A stretch of DNA of 12,239 bases, taken from positions 1 to 12,239 of the forward strand of contig CAKUCE010000067.1 of NCBI GenBank assembly GCA_934643535.1, read 5' to 3'. The DNA comes from an uncultured Clostridia bacterium (GTDB taxonomy: Bacteria; Bacillota; Clostridia; Christensenellales; Aristaeellaceae). Made by a program: the position numbers and the translations under genes. Position 1 is the first letter of the stretch. Each line of letters opens with the position of its first letter. Of this stretch, positions 1 through 9,110 are shown one piece after another. Below the pieces are notes generated by a model. The model was given only the letters and a program-made list of their open reading frames with translations. It had not been told where the DNA came from and ran no database searches.

Positions 1-51
1 CATGGTCACAGGCGATTTCCCGTCCATGCAGCCGCCCATGGCTTCGGGCAT
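1..51 (-). CDS. Possible 5' end of a divergent gene, cut by the window edge
   Basis: The minus strand is open from an ATG at 51 to the window edge (17 codons, starting MPEAMGG), with in-frame ATGs also at 39 and 27. It lies just downstream of a good minus-strand promoter at 66-95. A GGAG at 53-56 is too close to the ATG at 51 but is 13 bases from the ATG at 39, so 39 is the more plausible start. Nothing in these few residues identifies a family. It could equally be the beginning of an untranslated RNA. Low confidence. Confidence 0.25.
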   Translation of the reverse strand, partial: MPEAMGGCMDGKSPVTM

Positions 52-65
52 ACTCCAACTTTTGA

Positions 66-95
66 AGTATAGCACAATTTCTGCAACAATGTAAA
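66..95 (-). promoter_or_regulatory. Sigma-A-type promoter reading leftward
   Basis: Read on the minus strand: TTTACA (-35, 90-95), an 18-base spacer, then TATACT (-10, 66-71) preceded by TGC (extended -10). Transcription would start near 59 and run out of the window, divergent from secA. The match is good but not experimentally tested. Confidence 0.5.
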
Positions 96-195
96 GGATG
101 AAATTTGATTTTTTTGCTGGTTTTTTGTTTTTTCGCTTCTTTTTCCCGTTTTAGAGGCTGTTTTTCCGCCGACGCGGGCGCTTGTGTTTTGCCGG

Positions 196-225
196 TTGCG
201 CGCAGGCGGGGGTTGATGCTATAAT
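196..225 (+). promoter_or_regulatory. Sigma-A promoter of secA
   Basis: TTGCGC (196-201), an 18-base spacer, and a perfect TATAAT (220-225) with an upstream TGC giving an extended -10. The start point would be near 232, leaving a 5' leader of about 65 bases before the GTG of secA. Four T-runs lie upstream between about 109 and 143. They could act as an AT-rich upstream element, but that is only a suggestion. I see no gene between 52 and 297. Confidence 0.65.
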
Positions 226-297
226 AAAGGATGAGTTACGCTGCCCGAGGGCGCGTTCTTCATCCCCCACAAATCAAATGGTAAGGAGTTAACCGGC

Positions 298-3013
<2,716 letters not shown>

Positions 3014-3024
<11 letters not shown>

Positions 3025-3200
3025 CCCCCTGCACCCCGGACTGCGCGCCGATGGCGCGCAGGGCGCTCGAGGGAAAGCTGGCTGGCCGGGTTTTACCGCC
3101 GTGGCACAACAGGTGCCACGGCTCGCCGGTCTGGTCGAGCTGAATGCCGATTGGCGATACAAGGCCGCCGCTCGGCGAAGGGCCTCGCAGCTGGCGGAAG
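3014..3200 (+). repeat. Structured intergenic repeat, copy A (no terminator module)
   Basis: The copy begins inside the last codons of secA. Its modules are: palindrome GCAGGGGGTGACCCCCTGC (3014-3032) whose centre is the secA stop codon; a 9-bp hairpin with a GAT loop (CTGCGCGCC 3041-3049, GGCGCGCAG 3053-3061); a perfect 10-bp hairpin GCCGTGGCAC-AACAG-GTGCCACGGC (3098-3122); and a stem with TC/TC internal loop (3167-3191). Other copies share the same order and the linker words GGTCTGGT and TTGGCGA. Unlike the copies after mgtE, this one is not followed by the GCCAGCGTGG stem and T-run, so secA transcripts can continue into prfB. I see no gene and no convincing promoter between 3025 and 3292. 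Confidence 0.85.
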
Positions 3201-3292
3201 GGACGTTGCTATTTGGCCCCTGGACTGGGTGGCACGCTACCACAAAAGATTCTCTTTTACATCTACCGTCTCAGAAAGGAATTGGAAAGATT

Positions 3293-4396
3293 ATGGCGAT
3301 GATTGATACCGAACGATATGCTCAGGAGCTGAGCAAGCTGCGCGAGACGGTGGAAAAGGCCGCCGATGCGCTGCATCTTCCTCAGTTGGAGGAAGAGCTG
3401 ACCGAGCTGAAGGAAGAAATGAACGAGCCTGAATTCTGGAACAATCTGGAGCGCTCCACGGCGGTCAACCGGAAGGTGGGCCAGATCGAAGGCAAGATCA
3501 ATCACGTGGCCCGGCTGCGTTCCCGTGCGGACGACATTGAGGCCATGCTGATGCTGCTGAACGAAGAGCCCGACGAAGAAATGGCCAACGAATGTGAAAC
3601 CGAGCTGACCGACCTGACGGCCGACGCGGACGCCTTGGAGCTGGAAACCATGATGCGCGGCGAATACGACAGCTGCAACGCGGTTCTGAGCCTCCATGCG
3701 GGCGCGGGCGGAACGGAAGCGCAGGACTGGACGTCCATGCTGTACCGGATGTACACCCGCTACTGCGAACGCCACGGCTTCAAGGTGACGGTCAACGATA
3801 TTCTGGAAGGCGACGAAGCGGGTCTGAAAAGCGTGACCTTCCAGGTGGAGGGCGAAAACGCCTACGGCTTCCTGCGCAGTGAACGGGGCGTACACCGTCT
3901 GGTGCGTATTTCTCCCTTCGATGCCAACGCCCGCCGTCACACCTCCTTCAGTTCGCTGGACGTGGCCCCCATTCTGGAAGGCGATCAGGACTTCGAGGTC
4001 AACATGGAGGAAGTCCGCATCGACACCTACCGTGCCGGCGGCGCGGGCGGCCAGCACGTTAACCGTACCGACTCCGCCGTGCGTATGACTCATATTCCCA
4101 CCGGCATCGTGGCCCAGTGCCAGAACGAGCGCAGCCAGATCCAGAACCGCGAGGTCTGCCTTCGCATCCTGAAAAGCCGCCTGCTGGAGCTGAAGCAGCG
4201 CGAGCGGGAAGAGCAGATGAGCGACATCAAGGGTGAAATGAAGAAGATCGAATGGGGCAGCCAGATCCGTTCCTATGTGTTCCAGCCCTACACCATGGTC
4301 AAGGACCACCGCACCGGCTATGAAAGCGGTAATGTGGACGACGTGATGGACGGCAATCTGGACGGCTTCATCACCGCCTACCTGAAGATGCAGTAA
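3293..4396 (+). CDS. prfB: Peptide chain release factor 2
   Basis: RF2 reads UGA and UAA stop codons in the ribosomal A site and triggers peptide release. The 367-residue product has the RF2-type tripeptide SPF (207-209) for stop recognition, where RF1 would have PxT, and the catalytic GGQ loop (252-254). The start is ATG at 3293 with AAGGA at 3276-3280; an upstream extension of the frame runs through the repeat and is not credible. The frame is continuous: the internal UGA and programmed +1 frameshift near codon 25, by which many bacteria autoregulate RF2, is absent (the region reads CAT CTT CCT CAG). It lies 268 bases after secA in the same direction, and no terminator separates them, so co-transcription is likely. 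Its TAA overlaps an unused ATG of the next reading frame by one base. Confidence 0.97.
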   Translation: MAMIDTERYAQELSKLRETVEKAADALHLPQLEEELTELKEEMNEPEFWNNLERSTAVNRKVGQIEGKINHVARLRSRADDIEAMLMLLNEEPDEEMANECETELTDLTADADALELETMMRGEYDSCNAVLSLHAGAGGTEAQDWTSMLYRMYTRYCERHGFKVTVNDILEGDEAGLKSVTFQVEGENAYGFLRSERGVHRLVRISPFDANARRHTSFSSLDVAPILEGDQDFEVNMEEVRIDTYRAGGAGGQHVNRTDSAVRMTHIPTGIVAQCQNERSQIQNREVCLRILKSRLLELKQREREEQMSDIKGEMKKIEWGSQIRSYVFQPYTMVKDHRTGYESGNVDDVMDGNLDGFITAYLKMQ

Positions 4397-4440
4397 TGCA
4401 TCACGAGGATTCAAGAAAAATCCGGAAAGGAAGCCATCCT

Positions 4441-5949
4441 GTGAAAGCTGACCTTACCGCTGGGGAGCGCCGGGAGCGGGCGCTTCGCTATGCAAGCTAC
4501 GGGCTGATGGTGCTGTCCCCCTTCCTGCTGCTGGGGATCCTTTCGCTGATTCTGGGCCGCAGCGTGCTGGATTCCTGGCCCATCTGGACCGACGAGCTGG
4601 ACTACTGGCGCAGCCTGCAGAACTGGGACGCCGTCGGCTTTGCCACCGGCTACAGCGGCCTTTCGGAGATTGTGCCGGAGGCCGGTACGCTCAGCGTCCA
4701 CGGTCTGACGGCCATCGTGTTCTACGGCTGGTTTGTCAAGCTCTTCGGCCTGAGCCACAACACCATTGTGCTGTGCAACGCCCTGTGGGTTTCGCTGGGA
4801 GCGCTTTTGTTCTGCCTGCTGCTGAAGCCCAGACCGCTGGCCTGCGTCTACATCAGCGTCCTGCTGGCCACCTATGCGCCGGTGGTGCTGTACGCCTTCA
4901 CCTCCATGACCCAGCTGTGCCAGTACGGCGTTCTGCTGATCTATCTGGCCTTTCTGCTGCGGTATGCCCGAACCCGCAAAACGGGCTGGCTGCTGCTTTC
5001 GGGGCTCAGCGTCGTGCTGATGTGCTGTTTCCGCATCAACTATCTGCTGCTGGTCTTCCCGGTAACATGGGTCTGGGGCGGCGGCAAAAAGCTCTGCATG
5101 AAAACCGTCCTGTTTACCCTGCTGGGCCTGTGCCTGGTGACCGGCATCTACCTGCTGACCAGCCAGTGGTCAGCCCCCTATGCGCTGGGCTTCCCCTACG
5201 CCCTGTCCCGGGCGGGCAGCTTTGCGCTGATGGTGCGCATGGTGCTGAGCCATTTCAAGGCCAATCTGCTCAGCTTTTTCGCCTTCCGCCGCTACAGTCC
5301 CCTTCTGTGGTGGTTCCGGGTGTTCTATCTGGCCATGCTTGTCCTCTGCCTGTTCAAGGCCTTCCTGCAGGTCAGAAAAAATGGCCGGGGCCTGAAGCCG
5401 GGGCTGAACGCCGCGTCGGTCTGGAGCTTCCTGTGGCTGGGCAGCGCACTGGGCATCGTGCTGGTGTTCAACGATGTAAGCGCATGGACGGATTTCCACA
5501 TTCTGGCTCCCATGCTCTGGCTCATTCCCGTCTATCTGACCTGCCGGAAAAAGAAACTTCTGCCCGCGCTGGCGCTGGCGGGAAGTCTGGCGCTGACGGT
5601 ATTCCTCTGTTTTCAGCCGCCCATGGGCGCCTATGCCGACCTGGACCGGTTCGATCCGCCTGCGGTCAACGAAAGCCTGACAACGGCCATGAGCTATATC
5701 ACCTACGATCCTGCGGCGGACGATCCTTTCGAGAACACGGTCCGCACCGACCTGAACGGCGAGCGCCTTCTGATGGATCTGGAAGAAGGGCTGGGCCTGC
5801 AATACGGCTGGTTCACCCCGGACAGTCTGGGCAAAAGCCGCTGGATTCTGACCGACACGCTGAAGGTGGCGCTGGAAGGCTACGAGCAGGTTTATTCCAC
5901 CCATGGTGCCGCCGTCTACCGCAAGATCGAAGCGCCAAAGGAGCCTTAA
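4441..5949 (+). CDS. Multi-spanning membrane protein, possible GT-C-fold glycosyltransferase
   Basis: The product (502 residues) is predicted by eye to have 11-12 hydrophobic segments, the first at residues 20-38, and a soluble C-terminal tail of roughly 100 residues. Just after the first segment is an acidic cluster TDELDYW (D51, E52, D54). An acidic motif in the first extracytoplasmic loop is where GT-C glycosyltransferases, which use lipid-linked sugars, keep their catalytic residue. That resemblance and the topology are the only basis for the call; I do not recognise a named family. GTG at 4441 is chosen as start because AAGGA at 4427-4431 is 9 bases upstream; the in-frame ATG at 4396, overlapping the prfB stop, has no good ribosome binding site. 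The next gene begins directly at the stop, so the two are translated as a pair. Confidence 0.7.
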   Translation: MKADLTAGERRERALRYASYGLMVLSPFLLLGILSLILGRSVLDSWPIWTDELDYWRSLQNWDAVGFATGYSGLSEIVPEAGTLSVHGLTAIVFYGWFVKLFGLSHNTIVLCNALWVSLGALLFCLLLKPRPLACVYISVLLATYAPVVLYAFTSMTQLCQYGVLLIYLAFLLRYARTRKTGWLLLSGLSVVLMCCFRINYLLLVFPVTWVWGGGKKLCMKTVLFTLLGLCLVTGIYLLTSQWSAPYALGFPYALSRAGSFALMVRMVLSHFKANLLSFFAFRRYSPLLWWFRVFYLAMLVLCLFKAFLQVRKNGRGLKPGLNAASVWSFLWLGSALGIVLVFNDVSAWTDFHILAPMLWLIPVYLTCRKKKLLPALALAGSLALTVFLCFQPPMGAYADLDRFDPPAVNESLTTAMSYITYDPAADDPFENTVRTDLNGERLLMDLEEGLGLQYGWFTPDSLGKSRWILTDTLKVALEGYEQVYSTHGAAVYRKIEAPKEP

Positions 5950-7137
5950 ATGACGCAAAAGAAAACCATCGACTGGAAAACTTGGCTGCTTCTGCTGCTG
6001 TGTGCGGTGGGGCTGTTCTGGTTTTCCTACCGGCTTTTCGCCCTCCTGTGCTACCGGCCCAGCTCCGATCTGAGCATCCACATGACATGGGCGGGCGAAT
6101 GCAGCTTCGGAGACTGGCGGTCGTTCTTTCATCACGCCGCTCATCCCATGTGGCACGCGCTGGTCACGCTGGCGAAAGGGCTGTTCGGTTTCTCGCTGGA
6201 ACAGACAGCCGCCGCCGTCACCGCGCTGTGCAAGGCGGCAGAGTTCGTTCTCATCGCCCTGCTGTTCTTCCGGGAGGAAACGCTGCGGGGCTGGCGGGCG
6301 GTACTGGCCGCGCTCTGCTGCGTACTGGTATCCAGTCTGCGCCTGTCCTTCTATAATCCCACCGTTTATCTGGGCGTTGGCACGCCCAATACGTGGCACA
6401 GCCCCACTCAACTGATTTCCATGGTGTGGATGCTGCTGTGCGTGCCCTACGTCGCCCGCTGCTATGACGACGGCATGGCGCTGACCGGCACGGAGCATCC
6501 CCGGCTGAACTGGAAGCGGCAGGCGCTTCTGTGCCTGATGCTCCTGTGCAGTTTGGCCGCGAAACCTACCTTCATGCAGACCTTCCTTCCTGCCGCCTGC
6601 CTGTTCTATCTGGCGCAGTGGATCCGCCGCCCCAGGGCTACGCCCTTTGTGGTGCAGACCCTTTTGTGGGTGCTTCCCGCCGTGGCGCTGATGGTTCTGC
6701 AATACCTGTACTATTTCGGCATCATCGTGCCCTATCAGAGCGGCATGGTGCTGGAAATGAGCTGGGCCAAGCTGGGCAGCGTCCTGCTGGCCACGCTGCT
6801 CATCCAGGCTTTCCCGCTGTACGCGCTCTGGGTCTGCCGCCGTCAGAAAAAGGACACCCTGTTCTGGCTGACCCTATGGATGGATCTGACGGGCGTTGTG
6901 GAATTTCTGATTCTGGGCGAATCTGGCCGCCGGGCCGCCGACGGCAACTTCGGCTGGGGCATGATGGGCGCGGCGCTCATGCTGTGGGTGGTCATGCTGC
7001 CCCGCTTCCTCCGGGACATCCGGGAACGCGGCAAACCGTCCGTTGCCCACTGGGCTGGGTTGGGGCTGCTCCTGTGGCATCTTGGTTCCGGTATTTATTA
7101 TCTGTACTATCTGGTCACCTCCGGCAATGTGCTTTGA
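5950..7137 (+). CDS. Multi-spanning membrane protein, partner of the preceding GT-C-like gene
   Basis: The 395-residue product shows about ten hydrophobic segments, beginning at residues 12-34. After the first segment is a polar loop with D40, H44 and E50 (SSDLSIHMTWAGE), then HAAHPMWH. The placement resembles GT-C transferases, but there is no C-terminal soluble domain, and I cannot name a family. It may work with the upstream protein, for example on a cell-envelope polymer, though that is inference from coupling alone. The ATG at 5950 directly follows the upstream TAA (TAAATG), with AAAGGAG at 5937-5943 inside the previous gene. Its last 31 bases overlap the 3' end of cwlD on the opposite strand, and no separate terminator is visible at this convergent junction. 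Confidence 0.7.
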   Translation: MTQKKTIDWKTWLLLLLCAVGLFWFSYRLFALLCYRPSSDLSIHMTWAGECSFGDWRSFFHHAAHPMWHALVTLAKGLFGFSLEQTAAAVTALCKAAEFVLIALLFFREETLRGWRAVLAALCCVLVSSLRLSFYNPTVYLGVGTPNTWHSPTQLISMVWMLLCVPYVARCYDDGMALTGTEHPRLNWKRQALLCLMLLCSLAAKPTFMQTFLPAACLFYLAQWIRRPRATPFVVQTLLWVLPAVALMVLQYLYYFGIIVPYQSGMVLEMSWAKLGSVLLATLLIQAFPLYALWVCRRQKKDTLFWLTLWMDLTGVVEFLILGESGRRAADGNFGWGMMGAALMLWVVMLPRFLRDIRERGKPSVAHWAGLGLLLWHLGSGIYYLYYLVTSGNVL

Positions 7138-7901
7138 GCGCCGTCCTGCTTCGTCAGACCGCTGAGCGTTCGATATTCCGCCAGTCCGCTGGCAATGGCT
7201 TCTGCGATCTTCCGCTGATAATCGGGAGACAGCAGGAGCTTTTCTTCTGCCGAATTGCTGAGAAAGCCGCACTCCACCAGCGCCGAGGGAAGCCGGGAGC
7301 GCAGCACATAATAGTCCCCCGCCATGGCGGAACGTTCTTTTTTCGGCTTCAATCCAGCGATCAGATGCTTCTGCAGCACGCCCGCCAGCAGCCGTCCAGC
7401 GTCGCCGCCCCGCTGATAAAACACCTGCGGGCCGCTTTCGCTGCGGCTTCGATACTCGTTCATATGGATGCTCAGAAACACATCGGCCTGATTTTCCAGC
7501 GCGATATTCACCCGCCTCTGAAGATCCTCCCGCTTGCGGGCCTTGGTGGCGGTGGTTCCCTCTTCGCAGAGGCATACGTCCTCCCGGCGGGTCAGGACCA
7601 CCCTGGCTCCCTGCGCGGCCAGTTCTTTTTCCACGACCAGCGCGATCTCCAGATTGACGTCCTTTTCCCACCGGCCGCTGTCCCGTGCCCGCGCACCGCC
7701 GTCGTAGCCGCCGTGACCGGGGTCCAGCGCGACCGTCATCCCGGACAGAGCAGCCTCTCCCCGTTCCGTGGCCTGAATGTCCGGCAGCGGCTCGGCCTGC
7801 CTCGGCAGGCACAGGTATACCGCCATACAGCTCAACAGCAGCAGAACGCACCCTCTCACCCGGGATCTTTTCCTCTCCAGCAGCGCAGATACCGCCTTCA
7901 T
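7107..7901 (-). CDS. cwlD: N-acetylmuramoyl-L-alanine amidase, CwlD-type (spore cortex)
   Basis: Amidase_3 family zinc hydrolase of 264 residues with a membrane anchor at about 17-32, so the catalytic domain is outside the membrane. Visible are DPGHGGYDGGA with zinc ligand H63, E79 in the EKDVNLEIA stretch, SIHMN with H146, and the catalytic E210 in VECGFLSN. Size, single amidase domain without cell-wall repeats, and the sequence around SIHMN to GPQVFY fit CwlD, which strips stem peptides from muramic acid so that PdaA can make the muramic-delta-lactam of spore cortex. A housekeeping amidase is the alternative. The ATG at 7901 has GGAGG (7912-7916) ten bases upstream, and a sigma-E-like promoter lies just beyond. 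The gene converges on the upstream membrane gene with a 31-base overlap. Confidence 0.88.
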   Translation of the reverse strand: MKAVSALLERKRSRVRGCVLLLLSCMAVYLCLPRQAEPLPDIQATERGEAALSGMTVALDPGHGGYDGGARARDSGRWEKDVNLEIALVVEKELAAQGARVVLTRREDVCLCEEGTTATKARKREDLQRRVNIALENQADVFLSIHMNEYRSRSESGPQVFYQRGGDAGRLLAGVLQKHLIAGLKPKKERSAMAGDYYVLRSRLPSALVECGFLSNSAEEKLLLSPDYQRKIAEAIASGLAEYRTLSGLTKQDGAQSTLPEVTR

Positions 7902-7927
7902 GCAGCGTCTCCCTCCATTTTTGCCTG

Positions 7928-7956
7928 ATTCTATGCATATTCATTGCGAAATATGA
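7928..7956 (-). promoter_or_regulatory. Sigma-E-like sporulation promoter of cwlD
   Basis: Read on the minus strand: TCATATT (-35, 7950-7956), a 14-base spacer, then CATAGAAT (-10, 7928-7935). The mother-cell sigma-E consensus of Bacillus and Clostridia is KMATATT, 14-15 bases, CATACAAT, so the -35 matches fully and the -10 differs at one base. The predicted start near 7921 leaves about 20 bases before the ATG, just enough for the ribosome binding site. In B. subtilis cwlD is expressed during sporulation by sigma-E and sigma-G. Confidence 0.6.
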
Positions 7957-7991
7957 CCAAAATATTTCCATCTGTTCCATTGATTATACAG

Positions 7992-8003
7992 AAGTCATGA
8001 CTT
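7992..8003. promoter_or_regulatory. 12-base perfect palindrome, possible operator
   Basis: AAGTCATGACTT is self-complementary and sits between the divergent cwlD and Nudix genes, upstream of the cwlD promoter. It could be bound by a dimeric regulator. There is only one copy and no regulator gene nearby, so this is weak. Confidence 0.25.
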
Positions 8004-8022
8004 TCCCATGACGTTTTCCTAA

Positions 8023-8157
8023 CTTTCCACATAGTTTTCCACTGAAAAAGCCCTTTTCCACCGTGCAAAAGCCATTTTATGTGGAAAACTTCCTGTTGAA
8101 AACCCTCTGCATAAAAGTTTTCCACATACGGGAAAAATGTGTTATCTTTGTGGAAAA
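8023..8157. other. Cluster of seven TTTTCCACA-like (DnaA-box-like) sites
   Basis: Three exact TTTTCCACA 9-mers occur at 8118-8126 (plus) and at 8080-8088 and 8149-8157 (minus). Four more have one mismatch: 8023-8031, 8035-8043, 8054-8062 (plus) and 8094-8102 (minus). TTTTCCACA is one base from the classic DnaA box TTATCCACA. The cluster fills the cwlD-Nudix intergenic gap, upstream of the Nudix promoter. It may bind DnaA, as an origin, a titration site or a transcription control site, or another repressor or activator. No dnaA, dnaN or rpmH gene is in the window, so an origin is not the default reading. Confidence 0.5.
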
Positions 8158-8180
8158 GCGTGGTTTCCGTCGAAAAACCG

Positions 8181-8189
8181 TGCTACAAT
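8181..8189 (+). promoter_or_regulatory. Extended -10 promoter of the Nudix gene
   Basis: TGC followed by TACAAT (8184-8189) makes an extended -10 element; no good -35 is seen at the usual distance. The start would be near 8196, giving a leader of about 37 bases. The TTTTCCACA-like sites end 24 bases upstream, where an activator or DnaA could affect this promoter. Confidence 0.45.
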
Positions 8190-8232
8190 CAATCGAAAGC
8201 CTCAAAAATCTGTCGTTTCGGGAGGAAAAGCC

Positions 8233-8757
8233 ATGGACATCGACCAGACGCAGGACTGCTGCTTTACCCATGAGGAAAACTGGTTCCGCTACCGGGTGGG
8301 AGCCATTATTCTGGAGGAAAACGCCGTGCTGGTTGCCACCAACGCCGCCTGCGATTTTTACTATTCCATCGGCGGCGGCGTTCATCTGGGTGAGACCGCC
8401 GAGGAGGCCGTGCGCCGGGAGGTGCTGGAAGAAACCGGCCTGCCCTACGAGATCGACCGGCTGGCCTTTGTCCACGAAAACTTTTTTGAGGGCGAAGGAA
8501 GCATCGCCGGGCTGCACTGCCACGAGCTTTCCTTCTATTTCCTGATGAAACCCATGGGCAAGCGGGAGATCACGAAACGGGGCCGGTGCGTTGACGGCGA
8601 GGAATGGGTCTGCTGGCTGCCGGTGGACCGTCTGTCGGATTACACGGTCTATCCCCTGTTCTATGCCGAATGGCTCCCCCATCTGCCTCGGGAGACCGTC
8701 CACATCGTCACCGACCGCCGTCAGCAGGCGCTGAAAAATTCCGGTAAAATCCCATGA
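8233..8757 (+). CDS. Nudix hydrolase
   Basis: Nudix enzymes hydrolyse nucleoside diphosphates linked to another group, releasing a phosphate-containing product, and need divalent metal. The 174-residue product carries a complete Nudix box at residues 48-70 (G-x5-E54-x7-R62-E63-V-L-E66-E67-T-G), so it should be active; the substrate cannot be told from sequence, though an ADP-ribose- or mutator-type nucleotide is common in this class. ATG at 8233 is preferred because GGGAGG (8220-8225) is seven bases upstream; an upstream in-frame ATG at 8137 would start inside the TTTTCCACA cluster and before the predicted promoter. The gene stands alone: the next promoter begins six bases after its stop. Confidence 0.92.
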   Translation: MDIDQTQDCCFTHEENWFRYRVGAIILEENAVLVATNAACDFYYSIGGGVHLGETAEEAVRREVLEETGLPYEIDRLAFVHENFFEGEGSIAGLHCHELSFYFLMKPMGKREITKRGRCVDGEEWVCWLPVDRLSDYTVYPLFYAEWLPHLPRETVHIVTDRRQQALKNSGKIP

Positions 8758-8762
8758 GGAAA

Positions 8763-8791
8763 TTGACTTTAGGGCCGTTCTTTGTTACAAT
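8763..8791 (+). promoter_or_regulatory. Strong sigma-A promoter of the mgtE leader
   Basis: TTGACT (8763-8768), a 17-base spacer and TACAAT (8786-8791) with TGT in front as an extended -10. The start would fall near 8798, inside the palindrome TTGCGCAA (8794-8801), which could also be an operator half. The mgtE start codon is about 310 bases downstream, so the transcript has a long leader. Confidence 0.7.
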
Positions 8792-8835
8792 AATTGCGCA
8801 AAAAACGAACGTTTCTGTTCACGGGAGGTGAGACA

Positions 8836-8928
8836 ATGGACGGTGGCAGTTGCCATCAACGATGCCAGGGCATGGAAAACGATAAACCGCCGCGATGGGT
8901 GCGCCGCTGTCTGTTGATCTGCGCCTGA
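8836..8928 (+). CDS. 30-codon small ORF in the mgtE leader, possible leader peptide
   Basis: ATG at 8836 has a near-ideal ribosome binding site (GGGAGGTG, 8823-8830) seven bases upstream and runs to TGA at 8926-8928. The peptide begins MDGGSCHQRC, has cysteines at 6, 10, 25 and 29, and contains an acidic and proline stretch (MENDKPPRW) before an arginine-rich end. It lies between the promoter and an attenuator-like terminator, with mgtE 180 bases further on. Position and size suggest a leader peptide whose translation sets the fold of the RNA. Acidic and proline residues stall or destabilise ribosomes at low magnesium in the MgtL and MgtP leaders of enterobacteria; a similar role here is only analogy. 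It might instead be a chance frame within a structured RNA. Confidence 0.45.
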   Translation: MDGGSCHQRCQGMENDKPPRWVRRCLLICA

Positions 8929-8952
8929 ATCCCATACGGCTTGTCTCTGTTT

Positions 8953-9030
8953 GCCATTGCCCGAACGCAGTCGGCTTCTGCTCCTTCTGACCGGCCCCGG
9001 GAAGATCGTCTTTGGTGCAATGGTTTTTTT
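8953..9030 (+). terminator. Attenuator-like terminator in the mgtE leader
   Basis: GCCATTGC (8953-8960) plus CC (8961-8962) can pair with GG (9014-9015) and GCAATGGT (9017-9024), with one bulged base, and the 3' arm runs directly into seven Ts (9024-9030). The stem closes a 51-base loop that holds small hairpins (GCAG/CTGC at 8967-8981; AAGA/TCTT around 9002-9012). The long loop is unusual for an intrinsic terminator. The 5' arm can alternatively pair as CCATTG with CAATGG at 8834-8839, over the start codon of the small ORF. The remaining leader up to 9110 holds no other gene that I can support. Confidence 0.45.
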
Positions 9031-9110
9031 GCGCCCTTTTTCCCGTCTGCCGTCAGGGTTTCCCTGCCCGCCCCATCTGGTGTGGAGCAACGAAAAAGGA
9101 GGAACGAGAC

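Noticed and set aside
3220..3250. T-box-like word GGGTGGCACGC before prfB
   Set aside because: It resembles the T-box antiterminator motif only partly; there is no specifier stem or terminator, and prfB is not a usual T-box target.
4773..6356. Long plus-strand frame (527 codons) across both membrane genes
   Set aside because: It is in another frame from two well-supported membrane proteins with good ribosome binding sites, and its product is rich in Gly, Pro, Ala and Arg with no domain.
7983..7988. TATAAT on the minus strand as a second cwlD promoter
   Set aside because: No acceptable -35 element is found 16-18 bases upstream, and the extended TG is one base out of place.
8798..8950. Confident call of an M-box magnesium riboswitch
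   Set aside because: Position before mgtE is right and GGTGAG and GATGGGT occur, but the conserved closing segment GCTAAAGC and the usual core spacing are not found by eye. Kept as an open possibility only.
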